In this document: in pieces, positions 1 to 52,600 of the stretch
How positions within the stretch are numbered: position 1 is the stretch's first letter
How the letters are laid out: each line of letters starts with the position of its first letter
Assembly (NCBI GenBank): GCA_023362775.1
Contig: JALMGJ010000012.1
Span: 21,031,001-21,095,000, forward strand
DNA from: Charina bottae
Lineage: Eukaryota; Chordata; Lepidosauria; Squamata; Charinaidae
Reading direction: 5' to 3'
Length of the DNA: 64,000 nt
The notes under the pieces: model-generated
Told to the model about the DNA's origin: nothing
Database searches by the model: none
Seen by the model: only the letters and a program-made list of their open reading frames with translations
Made by a program: the position numbers and the translations under genes

Positions 1-988
1 CACACAGGTGTGTGTGTTTATCAGAATTGTTTCTGAAGCAGTCACTGTTACCAGCATATTTGTTCCATCTTCCTTTCTTCCATGTTTCCACATTACAGAA
101 AAAATAGCACCAAAAATTGAATGCATTTTCAATGTTTTTGGAAATACAAGATAATTATTTAGGTTGATCAATTAGTTGCTCAGTAACAAACTGACAGCTA
201 ATCTAATTTAGGTCTTGTTAGATGCCTGGGATCTTTAAATCTTCCTTGCCCATTTTGATTAACAGAGAGAAACTTCCATCATCATCATTAATTAATTAAT
301 TAATTCAGAACAATTTTGCAACGAGGAAGAGATTATCAAGGATATTTTCTCCCACCAAAATTCAGTACATTAATTGAGGTATATTTTGGGGACATTATTC
401 ATGAACAAGTAGCAACAGATACTTACGGGAATAAGGATTAAGGCACAGAAAAAGTTATTAGATTATGTCAACTTTTCAAGTGGATTTAGTAACTGCATAG
501 CAAGTAGATGTGTCACTACAATAACTTTTTAGCAAGCTTTTCAGTCTTTATTTAAGTAAGAAAAAAAAGTGGATGACATAACTGTATTTTTTTAGTAAGG
601 TGTTCTTTTTTTCTCCAGGTAAAATTAGTTTTACCATTCAACAGCCATCTTGTTCTCCCACTTTTAGCATTTCTCTGTCAATAGTGTTTTGTTAGTTCAT
701 TAGTACTGCTAGTTTGCATTTATGGAAGCAAAATTGGATAGCATCTAGATATTTATGAATGTATGCAAAATCAAGGATATAATGCAGAATTTTTTGGCAT
801 GCTCTTTTGATAATTTTCTCATGACATTTTGGAGATACTGGGAACATACTCCATCTTCTTCACAGCTATTTTTAGCCAAGTTCTAAATTTAAATGGCACA
901 GGTCTTGTTGCATTTTCATTTCGTTTCCTTTTGATCATTCACATTTGTATACTAGAAGTACCAATCGAAGAGAAGTGCTAAAGCAATA
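1..988. other. ATP8B1: Intron of ATP8B1 upstream of first visible exon, no recognised element
   Basis: AT-rich DNA. A short (TTAA)n run lies at about 288-305. I saw no acidic N-terminal ATP8B1 exon, RNA gene or clear repeat. Confidence 0.5.
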
Positions 989-1404
989 CAGTGTAGCCCT
1001 TGTTTACTGACTGCCCCATTTAGTGACTGTTTAAAATTACAACGGTATAAAAATCCTCACACTTATGATTGTCGCAGTGTCCTGCGGTCACATGATCGCC
1101 ATTCGGGTGCTTTGCAACCAGTGTGTATTTATGACCGTCACAGTGTCCTCCTGTCATTTGTGTGCTTTATAACTGGCTTGCGATAAGGTGGAAGTAAATT
1201 TGTACTTAACAGAGAAGGCAGAAGTAAAATTGTATGTTGCGGTCACGTGATGTCTCACTTAACGACTGTGGTGTTTTGCTTAATGACCGAAGGGGAATTG
1301 AGGTTGTAAGACCGTCGCAGTCATGCAATTTTCCGCTTAGCGACCGTGGCACTTAGCAGTGGAGTTGCCAGTCAAAATTGTGGTCGCTAAGCAAGGACTA
1401 CCTG
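989..1404. mobile_element. Family A DNA transposon (non-autonomous, TA duplication)
   Basis: Ends match CAGnGTAGyCCTTG ... CAAGGACTACCTG inverted termini and are flanked by TA (987-988 and 1405-1406). The interior has repeated 'cttaacgacc/ggtcgctaag' motifs and no coding capacity. TA duplication and a CAGG-type terminus suggest Tc1/mariner-pogo type; that class is inferred. Confidence 0.8.
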
Positions 1405-1769
1405 TACTAGGCAATCTAAGTAATAATATATGTTAGATCTATACCAAGACTTCAAAATAGGTGCTTTGCATTGCGAAGAAGAAGCACACACGAAGCATTT
1501 CAGTAAAACAGCTGTGTTGTTTGCAAGACTTGTGAGGCTGCTTCAGAAATTGCTCCTGGTGTCTCTGCATGTTATCTAGATGCACAGGGACCCAGCCAGG
1601 AAGTTTCCAAAGCAGCCTTGTGAGCTTTGCAAATGGTGCAGCAGCTTTGAGGATTCAAAACAAGGTAGGTCCTACACCACCACCACCACCCCGTAATACA
1701 TGTATAGAAGGGAACCAGTTCTCTGCTTCCAGGTACAAATATATATTAAACGTTTTGATGTGTTTTCAG

Positions 1770-44284
<42,515 letters not shown>

Positions 44285-46000
44285 TGACTTCCCGTATTCC
44301 ACAGAAAGTGGAGGGAGGCTAGCACAAAAAGTTAATTTTTTTACAAAGGACGGTGGATTCGGTTTTTTTGAAAGCATGTGCAAGGTTATGAAGAGAGTCT
44401 ATTTTTCCCCCCATGGAGTTACTTTGTTTGGGACTATAATTGGATGGATCGGATTGCGGAGTATTTTTAATTCTTCATCCTTGCGTAAACATTGCTTCCA
44501 CTTGAAACTGAAGGATATCATTATTCCTTGGACTTAAAGCCTAATGAATTTAAGGGTTTTTTAAATGGTACTTAGTTTTTTTTTTTTTAAAAAAAAACCA
44601 ATTCTGACAGAGGTTTTGTGCCTCCGCACCAAAGATGAACCACTAAGCAGCAACACTATCTGAGTGCCATTTCATTCCATTAATTTATTCCGCTATAATG
44701 GCCATTCTTCTTCTTCTTCTTCTTCAGCAACCTAAGAAATTTTTTTCAACTAGCTGTGCATTTTTATGTTGTAACCATTTTGAGCATAACACACTATCTG
44801 ACAAAGGTTGTACCGGTCCATCGGGGCTGCATGCTTTTAATAATGTTCAGACATTTGGGCAGAGAAAGCTCAATAGAGTTCTGGTTCTTAATCAGATACA
44901 CTTTCTCCAGAACTTCCTGCCAAGGAAACAATGGCTTCTTATATATTTTCAGTTTGGGCATTTTGGGGAACTCCCCTTTCCAAATACGTAGCAGCTCTGT
45001 AGCAGCAAGAGTTAATGTGCCTTTCTGGCAGTGTATTTTATACCCAGTCTTTACAAATCTTACTGTGTGGTTTGCATCGGTTTGAGAAATAAGAAAGAGA
45101 TTCAATCAGTGAAGAGCTTCCTCTTGGATATGTTGGTTGGTTGCATACTTGACTTGTTCTTTATCAAAGCCATCTAGCAGTTAAACAGTATGGGGTGATT
45201 CTTATATACAGTAGCATTGTCTTTTATATTGGAATTATTTATGTGTAGGAACAATGTCTGGACACCATCATGTATGAAGATGATATTGTCCATTTCACCA
45301 TGTTTATGTGGCAAAATAGATGTGTGAAGGTTTACCATACATCAAAAATTGCTCCCATGTTATACACCTAATGAAATCTATGACAGAAGGCCAAACATCT
45401 TGTTTGTGGGAGTGGGGAGAATGGTTTGAAGCTGTAACGTTTGTAACACCGCCTGGATCAAGGGAATAATTCACATTTATGATGAATCTATTGCATGGTT
45501 TTTAATAGTGTAACTATGGTGTTCTTTTTAAAACTGTATTCATCTACACATTTCATTGTGTTGGGACTTAAAAATGGTTTACATTTCAAAACGCTCAGCA
45601 TGCACCAATTGATCCAGTTCAATATTCACAACTGCTCCTCACATTTGCGTTGGTGGGTGAATTGAGCTCATCTGTTAGGAACATGCCTTGATACATTCCT
45701 TCATTATTACTACTGAATGTGGAAAAGTTTACAGCTTTTCGGTAAATGACAGCAGATTGTATTTTGATTCAAAGATTGATTTCTCTATTCAAAGATGAGG
45801 AAGAGGTTGGACTTGTGTTTCAGACTTCTAATCTAAGTGCAATATTTGCATCTTTAATACAGTGATTGTACACTTGTATCTCAATTATAAAGTGTAAATA
45901 TTTTATTTCTTAAAAGATTTACTTTTAATGTTTTTATCTGGTGTGAAAAAAAAGTATTTTAATTTCTCTGAATGTTTTTATTAAAGTGTCCTTGGTAATG
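44285..46000 (+). other. ATP8B1: ATP8B1 3' UTR (probable)
   Basis: About 1.7 kb with no repeat that I recognise, in contrast to the surrounding DNA. It ends with an ATTAAA poly(A) signal at 45980-45985 followed by a GT-rich stretch (taagtgtgca). A (TTC)n run lies near 44706. The exact cleavage site is inferred. Confidence 0.7.
45980..45985 (+). terminator. ATP8B1: ATTAAA polyadenylation signal of ATP8B1
   Basis: ATTAAA is the commonest variant of AATAAA. A GU-rich element lies 20-30 bp downstream, and transposons resume from about 46200. Confidence 0.55.
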
Positions 46001-46199
46001 TAAGTGTGCATACATGTCCATGTAACAATTGCTGACCTTCGTAACGTTGGGGTTGGTAAAAGAGGAATCACCCCTATCAAAATGAAACACAACTAAGTTC
46101 CAATATCAATTATTTATTTCTCATCTAGATGCCCAAATCAAAAACTTGTAAATTTCACCCTGAGTGATGTCTAGAAGAGCCAAATGAGATAAGTAAGCT

Positions 46200-46428
46200 G
46201 GGGTGGTCCTCAGTTAACGACCACTCGTTCAGCAACTGTTCAAACTTGCAACGGCACTGAACGAGCGGTACTTATGACTGGTCCTCAGAGTTCTGGACGT
46301 CACAGTGTCCCCATGGTCACGTGATTGCAATCCAGGCGCTCAGCGGGATTCCAGTCACTAAGTGGTGTGGTCATGTGACATGCTTTACGACTGTGCCGCT
46401 TAAGCCATCGTTAACTGAGGACTACCTG
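46200..46428. mobile_element. Family A DNA transposon, short copy
   Basis: 'ggtggtcctcagttaacgac' ... 'ttaactgaggactacctg' followed by TA. It is the first repeat downstream of the ATP8B1 poly(A) signal. Confidence 0.8.
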
Positions 46429-46826
46429 TAACTTGGATTTTAACAAAACTTGATATTATCAATTCCATATTGCAAAAGACTTTAATCTTAGGAACGCTTA
46501 CCTGGCCACAGGTAAGGCCTCTCCCTTTAAGTCATATCTTATAAACTTCATTTAAAACAAAAACTAGAAAACAGATGAGTCTCGTTAGTAGCAGTAGCAA
46601 AAGTTGTTTTATAGGGTATTCGTGATTCATGGACTAACTCTCATACCACACTAAACCATAACAAGGTCTGTTTAATTTTGGCTTACTGTGCATGCATAAA
46701 GCAAATTTTAACTGCTATAAATTTCATATTACAAAGACTTTAATTAACATAAGCATAAATAGAATTCATTGAGTAAATTCATATATTATATACACCCTGT
46801 GGCCTAATTCTCATCACACCCTAATC
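46429..46826. other. Intergenic, no recognised element
   Basis: About 400 bp of AT-rich DNA; nothing identified. Confidence 0.4.
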
Positions 46827-46944
46827 CAGCATTTCTCAACCTTGGCAGCTTAAAGAAGTGTAGACTTCAATTCCTAGAACTGGCTGGGGAATTCTGGGAG
46901 TTGAAGTCCACACATCTTCAAGCTGCCAAGGTTGAGAAATACTG
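46827..46944. mobile_element. Family B foldback element
   Basis: CAGCATTTCTCAACCTTGGC ... inverse. Flanks ccctaatc/ccctagcc match 6 of 8. Confidence 0.85.
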
Positions 46945-47406
46945 CCCTAGCCAATGGTTTGCTGAGTACATCACATTAGCTGGGATACCACAATGTGCTA
47001 AGCTGAAACCAAATACATTTTTCAGTTGACATGCTAAACCACTTCTTAAATGTTCTGGTTGGAGCTTTCGTGAGTCGCAGTCCAATCATCATGGACACAT
47101 CAGATGGAAAGGCTGGGCTACATTTAGTCAAAGGACGGGGGCAACAGTGCATTTATGGGACCTGCCGGGCCTCGCATGCAAGCTATGAATGCAACCGTCC
47201 TCTTTTGTTTGGAATAGTGGGTTAGAGGAGACATGGTAGAGTAAGAACCGAGTTCTCATTTTTCAAAGTGCAGAAAGAAATCTTTGTGCTTGAAAAAGAC
47301 CTTAAGTGATGGCAAAGTTCTGACTTCAGTTTGCAAAGTGGCATCATCTAACAATGATCCAGAGTTGCTCAGCAGAGAAAGAAGAACAAGAGGGAAGTGC
47401 GTGTGA

Positions 47407-47760
47407 TATGTCGATGAAGGTTCTCAGTCATCCAGGTGGAACAGTCTGTAGCTTGAATCATGTCAACTGGATTTCTATTTTCTCAGTGGAAAGGTTTCGC
47501 TCCTTATCCAAGGAGCTTCTTCAGTCTGAGCAAAGTTAGTAAGGGAATCCTTAAATATGTTTCTAGGGTGGCTGTGTGACCTTGCACCTGGGGCAAAATA
47601 ACCATGACCTAGCCCCAGGTGCAAGGTCACACAGCCACCCTAGAAACATATTTAAGGATTCCCTTACTAACTTTGCTCAGACTGAAGAAGCTCCTTGGAT
47701 AAGGAGCGAAACCTTTCCACTGAGAAAATAGAAATCCAGTTGACATGATTCAAGCTACAG
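47407..47760. mobile_element. Retroelement-like insertion built as a 149-bp inverted repeat (family P)
   Basis: Arms 47446-47594 and 47612-47760 are exact inverses as far as I can read, separated by a 17-bp spacer. The unit 47407-47760 is flanked by a 12-bp duplication AAGTGCGTGTGA (47395-47406 and 47761-47772). Contains CTGAAGAAGCTCCTTGGATA-AGGAGCGAAAC. Shares sequence with 21977-22110. Confidence 0.85.
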
Positions 47761-47772
47761 AAGTGCGTGTGA

Positions 47773-48183
47773 GATAGGAATGGTTTTTGATTCAGATGCC
47801 AAACAGAAAAGGATTTCGGAAAATGTAGCACATTCCTACTTCGGTTCTTTCCCCATGCTCCTCAGTGGGGAAAGCCTGATCTTGCAAGAGATACACACAG
47901 CTCTCCACGGCAAGCAGGATGCGGAGTTATGCTAGCCAGGTTCAGAAAGCCTTTTGGAACACCCATCCTCTCAAAGGAGCACGGCTGAAGATCAAAGCTT
48001 CAAGAAAACACAGAGAGGTTGTGATGAGATATATTATGAAGCTGAAGACTGGGTTTTCTCCAGTTAGGTTTACTGCATTTATTTGATGGTCAGAACAAAA
48101 CATTGCAAAATAAAAGAAAACTTAGCATTTCTACTTTTAGCAGCCAAATTAATTATTGCTATAAAACATGAGAATATCTAGAT
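47773..48183. other. Intergenic, no recognised element
   Basis: About 400 bp; nothing identified. Confidence 0.4.
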
Positions 48184-48474
48184 CAGGGCTTCTCAATCAG
48201 GGTTCCGCAAGAGGTCACTAGGGGTTCCCTGGGAAATCACAATTTATTAAAAAAATTATTTCCAATTTGGGCAACTTCACATTAAAGAAGTAAGTTTCAT
48301 TCTTTATTTTTAGCTTAAGAACACTGTTAATGCATATATACAGGCCTACCCATGAAACAAATATAATAATTTTGTAACTTCTGGCCTATATTTGAGCCTG
48401 AATGTGCAGGGGCTCCCCGAGGCCTGAAAAATATTTCAAGGGTTCCTCCAGGGTCAAAAAGTTGAGAAAGGCTG
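48184..48474. mobile_element. Family C hAT-type element
   Basis: Ends CAGGGCTTCTCAATCAGGG ... AAGTTGAGAAAGGCTG; perfect 8-bp duplication ATCTAGAT. No coding capacity (291 bp). The same family as the copies at 60504-60813 and 61532-62189. Confidence 0.9.
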
Positions 48475-48624
48475 ATCTAGATATCTCAGTGGAATGATGG
48501 CAGGATAAGACAAGCTCCATAGACTGGAGAGTTTCTGAAAAAAATCCATTGCTTGAGAATGCAAAGTAGCAAATCGTCATTTTAGGAGGAATGGTGGGAT
48601 TTGATTGTTTATACAAGAGATAAG

Positions 48625-48668
48625 CAGGGTCCCTCCTTGTGGGGGAGATGGGCGGGATATAAATATGA

Positions 48669-48700
<32 letters not shown>
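48625..48700 (+). mobile_element. LINE 3' tail with (AATA)n
   Basis: gggtccctccttgtggggga then gatgggcgggatataaat and an AAATA microsatellite. Confidence 0.6.
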
Positions 48701-48894
48701 GCATGCTTGTAACTGTCTGTATCAGATATTGTGATAAAGTTAAAATATCACATAAATTTTAAATTTAATAAATGTAATTAAAAAATTAAAAAATGCTTCG
48801 ATCCCTTGATGTATTTATTGGCTTTATCAGATCTTGTGACCCTCCCAACAGATTGGTGGCCAAAAGTTGGAGAGAGCTAAGGGGGCACCCCCAT

Positions 48895-49140
48895 TCCCAC
48901 CCTGTATGACAAGGGCACACTTAAAACTATGAAATGTGCTGCCAGTTTGGCCACTTTAAAAAGCAAACTGGGTGGGTTCATGGAGGATGAGGCTACTAAT
49001 AGGGATGGCTGTTTGCTACCCCGGGATCCTAGCTTGCACATCTTAAATCCTGGTGGCTGGGAAGCAAAACGGGACAAGTTTGTGCGCTTCCGAAACGCAT
49101 CCAACTCTCCGCTATATGATACAGAGGCTGAGCCTCTGGC
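48895..49140 (+). mobile_element. LINE 3' fragment (CR1/L3-like)
   Basis: 'gggtgggttcatggaggatg' and 'ggctgtttgctacc' match the stereotyped 3' UTR of CR1-type LINEs. It lies just upstream of the NARS1 CpG island. Confidence 0.5.
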
Positions 49141-49486
49141 CGACCCAACAGGGCTCTTCTGACACGGCTCCCAGTTTGGGCTGCTCACATTCCCACGACC
49201 ACCGGAGCGTTCTGTATCTCGGGGACGCCATCCAGAACTGCCCAGATCTCTTCAGTTTTCCACCCAGGCAACCCGCTTGGTTTATCCCGTTTTTCTCCCG
49301 GGAGCAGCCAGCGGCGCCGGCAGCAGAAGGCGCGTCTCCGCGAAGGCAGCAGGAGGCGCTGGCAGCGGCGCCCAGCTGGCTCCTTCGCCCAGCCTCCCTT
49401 CTGACGACGCTTCGTCCCCCAATGAATGAGCGCCGGTGGGGTGGAAGGGGCGGGTTCGCTTTGCGGCAGAGCTGGCCGCATCAGCC

Positions 49487-49495
49487 TGATGCAAT
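49487..49495 (+). promoter_or_regulatory. NARS1: CARE (ATF4-C/EBP) element TGATGCAAT in NARS1 promoter
   Basis: TGATGCAAT is identical to the CHOP-type C/EBP-ATF response element core. It lies 101 bp upstream of the NARS1 ATG. ATF4 induces many tRNA-synthetase genes during amino-acid starvation (established knowledge). Activity here is inferred from the motif and its position. Confidence 0.55.
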
Positions 49496-49595
49496 CGACT
49501 TGCCAGCCGGCGTCAGAAACAGGGAGCCGAGCGAGGAACGAGCTGTCGAGTCAGCCGCGCCCAGCCTTCCCGGGCGACCCTTTCCAAAAGCGATC

Positions 49596-49638
49596 ATGTC
49601 GGCGGTCATCCTGGAGAAAACCGACAGGCTGAGCCTGG
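49596..49638 (+). CDS. NARS1: NARS1 coding exon 1
   Basis: Encodes [14 protein letters not shown] plus one base of Gly, followed by gtgagt. It sits within the CpG island; the ATG context is gatcATGt, so the Kozak match is moderate. Confidence 0.85.
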
Positions 49639-52600
49639 GTGAGTGTGCAAGGAGCGGCGGGAGGGGGAGGAAGAGGCCTGGCAGCCGGGACCGACCTCGG
49701 AGCAGCTGCGGCGCGGGAGACCCGGGAAGCGAAAGGAAAACCTGGCGCGCGGATCGGTGCAGCCTTCCCCAGCCTGGACCCTCTGGGAATACAGCTCCCA
49801 GCGTTCCCAGCCAGCCTGGGTGTCCGAGCAGCAGCCTCCAAACGCTGCCGCAGCCTCGTGGCATGTAGGAAGCGGACATACCTGGGCGCGCTCGCGCCCC
49901 ATGGCCGCGTCTCTTCCACGCGCTTCCGCGGGGGATAAAAACGAGAGGAAGAGCGGGAGGTCTCCCTTGCTGCCACCTCGGTCCGGCGCCTTGCCTCCCC
50001 CCCTCCCCGTTGCAAAGATCCCCCGCTAGATCGCTTGCTGGGAGAAAAACGGCATTGCAAGGGACGATTAGAGGAGAAATGTGGGGTGGGGGCCGGCGCG
50101 TCTGGTCTCCTGTCTTTTCCGTTCCGCCTTTCTGGCTACCCGTTCGGGAGGCAGCGCAAGACGGGCCATTCATTCATTCATTCATTCGCCCGTGGCGTGG
50201 CTTTGTATTCCATCTTCGGTGGAATTCAAGAGATTCCGAATCATGAACTAAAAATCAAACCCATTTTCTCCCAAAAGGAAAGAAAAAGAAAAAGTTTCTT
50301 AACTTCCTGTTCGTGGGAAGGGGAAACCAAATCTGGAATCCATCCTGGCTGAGATAGGCTGGTGCTTTGAAATAGGTTTTATCATCATCACCTCCTCCCT
50401 TGTGTTTATGATGCGTCATTGCTTCAGTAGACAAAATGGAAGGACCTTAGAGGTCATTTAGTCCAAGCCCCCTTCTCAGTGCAGGATCCACTAGAGCAGT
50501 GTTTCTCAACCTTGGCAGCTTGAAGATGTGTGGACTTCAGCTTCCAGAATTCCCCAGCCAGCATGGCTGGCTGGGGAATTCTGGGAGTTGAAGTCCACAT
50601 ATCTTCAAGCTGCCAAGGTTGAGAAACACTGCACTAGAGCATTTCTGGCAGATGACCATCCAGCCTCTGTTTGAAGACCCCAGGGAAGGACAACTGGCTG
50701 ATACAATGTTTAGTTAGGAAGTTCCTCCTGATGTTCATCTTGAGCCTCCTTCCTTACGTTTTTAACCCACTGGATCTGCCCCTGCTTTCTGGGGCAACAG
50801 AGAATAAGTCTTCTCCCTCTTTTGCGTGACAACGCTTGTGATATTTGAAGACAACAATCGTATCTCTCCTCAGTCATCTCTTCTGTAGGTCAAATATACC
50901 CAGGAATATATTATTCCTCACAGGTCTTCATTTCCAGACCACTCATCATCTTGGTAACCTCTCTGAACTTGCTCCAGTTTGTCACTGTCCTTTTTGAATG
51001 ATGGTGCCCCAAACTGGACATAGTACTCCAAATAGGGGCTGACCAGGGCAGAGTAGAGTGGAAGAATTACTTCCAGTGATCTGGACTCTCAGCTACTGTT
51101 AAGGCGCCCCAAGGCCACGTTTGCTTTTTTTTAGCAGCTGCATCACGCTCTGGTTCACGCGTGACACTCAGAGCCCTTTCACATGTACTACTTCAGGCCG
51201 TGTTCCCCCCGTGCTAGACTTGTGCCTTATATTTTTCCTCCCCAGATGCAGAGCTTCACATTTCACCTGTTACATTCCAGCCTATTCATTTCAGCCCCTG
51301 CTCAAGCTTGGGTAGATATTTTTGAAACTTTTATCTCTGTTAGCCATGCCTCCCATCTGTCACCTGCAAATTAGCTCAGCTTCCCCTCAGCTTCAGTCAG
51401 GGTGCTCTGGGGGCCCCTGGCGGTCCACGAGACCCTTCAGGGGGTCAAATAAATAGTTTAAAATTTCTCAGTTTTAATTTCTAATACAGTAAATATAACA
51501 CACACAAACTGAAGCTCTTTAGAGTCCTCAATTATTTTTAAGAATGTAAAAGGGTCCTTAGACCAAAATGTTTGAGAACCAGTGATCTAAGTCATTCATA
51601 AAAATATTGAATAGAGCACGGGGCCCTGAGGCATTCCACTCAATCTTCTCTCCAGACGAAGCCTTTCACAAGCACTCTTTGGGTGCAGTCTTCCAGCCAC
51701 TAACAGCAGCATCATTCAACCCAGATGTTACCATTTTATTAAGGAGAATCTCATGAGAAATTTTGTTGAGGGCTTTGCTGAGCTCCAGATATATTATGAC
51801 TACCACATTCCCTTTATCTACTAAACTAGTAACTTGCTCTAAGGAAATAAGGTTAGTCTTTTCTTTTGACAGCCCCCCTGCTGGCTTTGTTGCTGTAACA
51901 TTGAAGCTCTTCACACTGCAGCATTTTGTTGCACATGTCCCATTTCATTCTTGTAGCAGAAAATACATACTGACACACAATTAATATCAACCTTCCGATT
52001 CATTATGGAGAAAAAGCCTCCTTCAAAGCCAGCTTGTCCACTTGTACCTTAATGAACACAAACCATCAACAGTGCTTTGCTGTTGCCTTCTGCTGTAATG
52101 TTTTTTGAATCTCAGCCTACAGCTCCGAAATTTCATGGTGCTTTTCCATCAAGTACTAATCGGGCCTGGTTCTGCTTAGCTGGACCAAGACAAGGTCAGG
52201 CTGGTGTTGCCACCTAAAGAGATCTCAAACAAGCATGAAAATTTTTGCTTTCTTATATTTTTAAAGTTACATTTAATAAAGCCCCTAAGGGAGAGCATGA
52301 GAGATGAACTACAACAGCCACGTTTTAACAGCAAACTTCACTGATCCAGGGAATTTATTTCGAATGGATGGGTTTGCTTAGAAATCCTTCTGCACCTGCC
52401 TTCCTTGGAATCAATTATCTACTGCATGGATTCTGGGAAGGAAGGAATATTAAGCACTGCAGAACTCCTGCAGACGGTTGGGCCTTATTTGTCTCCCCTG
52501 TATGGAGAATACGTAAAGAAGATGCCCAGGACATTCTCCTGTGACTGCTCTTCCACCGAGGATGTTCACAGACTAGAAACTAAGTTTTGCAATCAAAGAT

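Larger units (their letters stand above)
49280..50130 (+). promoter_or_regulatory. NARS1: CpG-island promoter of NARS1
   Basis: A sharp rise in GC and CpG over about 850 bp, centred on the first exon, with CCAAT at 49419-49423, a GC-box GGGGCGGG at 49447-49454, a CRE-like tgacga near 49402 and no clear TATA box. This is typical of housekeeping tRNA-synthetase genes. The start site is not visible but should lie at about 49430-49580. Confidence 0.8.
50435..51915 (-). mobile_element. CR1 LINE copy, antisense, with nested elements
   Basis: The plus strand reads the reverse of a CR1 3' region ('gaccttagaggtcatttagtcc', 'aagttcctcctgatgttcat'). Further on, the minus-strand frame 51666-51914 retains reverse-transcriptase words ([28 protein letters not shown]). 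Interrupted by family B (50497-50631) and possibly a hAT-like element at 51403-51584. Confidence 0.85.

Noticed and set aside
49053..49868. 271-codon open frame on the plus strand, and long minus-strand frames, over the NARS1 promoter
   Set aside because: GC-rich CpG-island DNA has few stop codons. The frame crosses the NARS1 exon 1 donor in a different frame and encodes low-complexity sequence with no family recognised.
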